Shown here piece after piece: positions 4,931 to 5,597 of a stretch of 5,597 bases of DNA (positions within the stretch are counted from its first letter, which is position 1; every line of letters starts with the position of its first letter). Source of the DNA: Polyangiaceae bacterium (GTDB lineage Bacteria; Myxococcota_A; Polyangia; Polyangiales; Polyangiaceae); the NCBI GenBank assembly GCA_022447485.1, contig JAKVCH010000228.1:1-5597 (forward strand), written 5' to 3'. The notes beneath the pieces were generated by a model, which was not told the DNA's origin, did no database searches, and worked only from the letters and a program-made list of their open reading frames with translations. Position numbers and translations under genes: made by a program.

Positions 4931-5597
4931 CTATTCAAAGCCATCATCACCTTCAGCAAAGTCATCCCCACCCTCGGCATCTAATTCTAAAATAGCCTTC
5001 TTCGACTGGGCGCGAGTGAGTAGCTCAGCGACATCATCAGGCCCACCTCGAGGAATTTTTTGCTGATAGGCAGATAAATGTTCAATCGCCTTCTCCGCAG
5101 CTTCGAGTGGCGAGACCCCAGGAACTTCTTTGGCAGTGAGGTAGAGCAGTCCTAAGTTATAATGAGCAGCCACCGCTTGCTGATCAGCTGCGATCACCCA
5201 CTCCAGCTCTCTTTTAGCCGCGGGAATATCCCCCAAGAGCCGATAGGTATCACCTAGTTGTAGATGACCAGGTATGCTTAAATTATTAAAACGCACCACC
5301 ATCTCAAGGTGTGGTTTTGCTCCGGCAGCGTTTCCAGCTTCCAGCATATAGGTCGAGAGAATCAAGTGGGCTTCCACAAGATCCGGACGTAACTCTGTCG
5401 CATAGGCTAATTCTTCCATTGCCTGCTTCTTCATCCCCTGCTCACTATAAATAGCACCGCGTAAATAGAATGCCTCACCATTCTCGGGGTCACGAGCTGG
5501 ATTTGCTGGTCCATACCCGTCGAGAATACCCCGGAGTGTATAGAGAGCGAGGTCCACTCGATGGGCCCGATAGTGATCCCGTGCGAGTACCATCATC
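4931..5597 (-). CDS. TPR-repeat protein, GltD/GltE-like (5' end outside window)
   Basis: The reading frame is open to the window edge, so the true start and any signal peptide or lipobox are missing; the first visible Met codons are probably internal because the residues after them already look like a TPR helix pair. The visible 221 residues contain about four tetratricopeptide units: roughly 39-72, 73-106, 107-140 and 141-178, with the usual small/aromatic pattern (for example HYNLGLLYL near 145-153). The tail is acidic, ending GDDFAEGDDGFE. TPR proteins are scaffolds for protein-protein contacts. Only 17 nt separate it from the next gene, so the two are probably co-transcribed. Its position upstream of a small membrane protein and a GltG/AgmX-like protein matches the place of the TPR proteins GltD and GltE in the M. 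xanthus glt cluster; this assignment is inference from order plus fold. TPR identity is near certain, the Glt role moderate. Confidence 0.85.
   Translation of the reverse strand, partial: MMVLARDHYRAHRVDLALYTLRGILDGYGPANPARDPENGEAFYLRGAIYSEQGMKKQAMEELAYATELRPDLVEAHLILSTYMLEAGNAAGAKPHLEMVVRFNNLSIPGHLQLGDTYRLLGDIPAAKRELEWVIAADQQAVAAHYNLGLLYLTAKEVPGVSPLEAAEKAIEHLSAYQQKIPRGGPDDVAELLTRAQSKKAILELDAEGGDDFAEGDDGFE

Noticed and set aside
1..5597. Sigma54 promoters, tRNA/rRNA genes, CRISPR arrays, insertion sequences
   Set aside because: I looked for minus-strand GG-N10-GC sigma54 elements, tRNA-like cloverleaves, regularly spaced repeats and transposase motifs or terminal inverted repeats, and saw none that hold up.

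Overview
All convincing genes lie on the minus strand, so the window is read here from high to low coordinates. Base composition is moderate (close to 50% GC by eye). The gene content points to a Gram-negative bacterium of the former Deltaproteobacteria (Myxococcota, Bdellovibrionota or relatives). The main pointer is a protein with an FHA-like N-terminus, one membrane helix, a Pro/Glu and Gly-rich linker, and a two-cysteine AgmX/PglI-type (TonB-like) C-terminal domain, an architecture typical of those groups. The exact lineage cannot be read from this window.

Region 1 (5597-3950) encodes an envelope-spanning complex resembling the Glt (gliding) machinery of Myxococcus xanthus. In order it holds the 3' part of a TPR protein, a 95-aa secreted protein, a 148-aa protein with three predicted membrane helices, and the 462-aa GltG/AgmX-like protein. 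The first two genes are 17 nt apart, the next gap is 75 nt, and the last is 153 nt with a possible promoter and a hairpin touching the Shine-Dalgarno sequence.

Region 2 (2561-2215) is 347 bases without a convincing gene. It holds the best sigma70-type promoter candidate (TTGACT-17-TATCGT), a long presumed leader, a 15-bp tandem repeat, and a possible 25-codon leader ORF whose stop lies one base before the next start.

Region 3 (2214-1) encodes outer-membrane export functions: a 472-aa predicted beta-barrel protein, a short Wza/OPX-type polysaccharide export lipoprotein (Poly_export plus one SLBB domain), and the first codons of a third gene that leaves the window.

Taken together, the window places an inner-membrane/periplasmic Glt-like module next to an outer-membrane barrel and a polysaccharide export protein. 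The barrel can be read two ways. It may be the GltH-like member of the Glt series, since the order TPR, membrane protein, GltG, barrel matches. Or it may be a Wzp-like porin partnering the short OPX protein, which lacks its own membrane-spanning C-terminus. The possibility that one locus serves both is the most interesting biological point. At DNA level, the barrel-OPX spacer carries a degenerate copy of the OPX lipobox-coding sequence.
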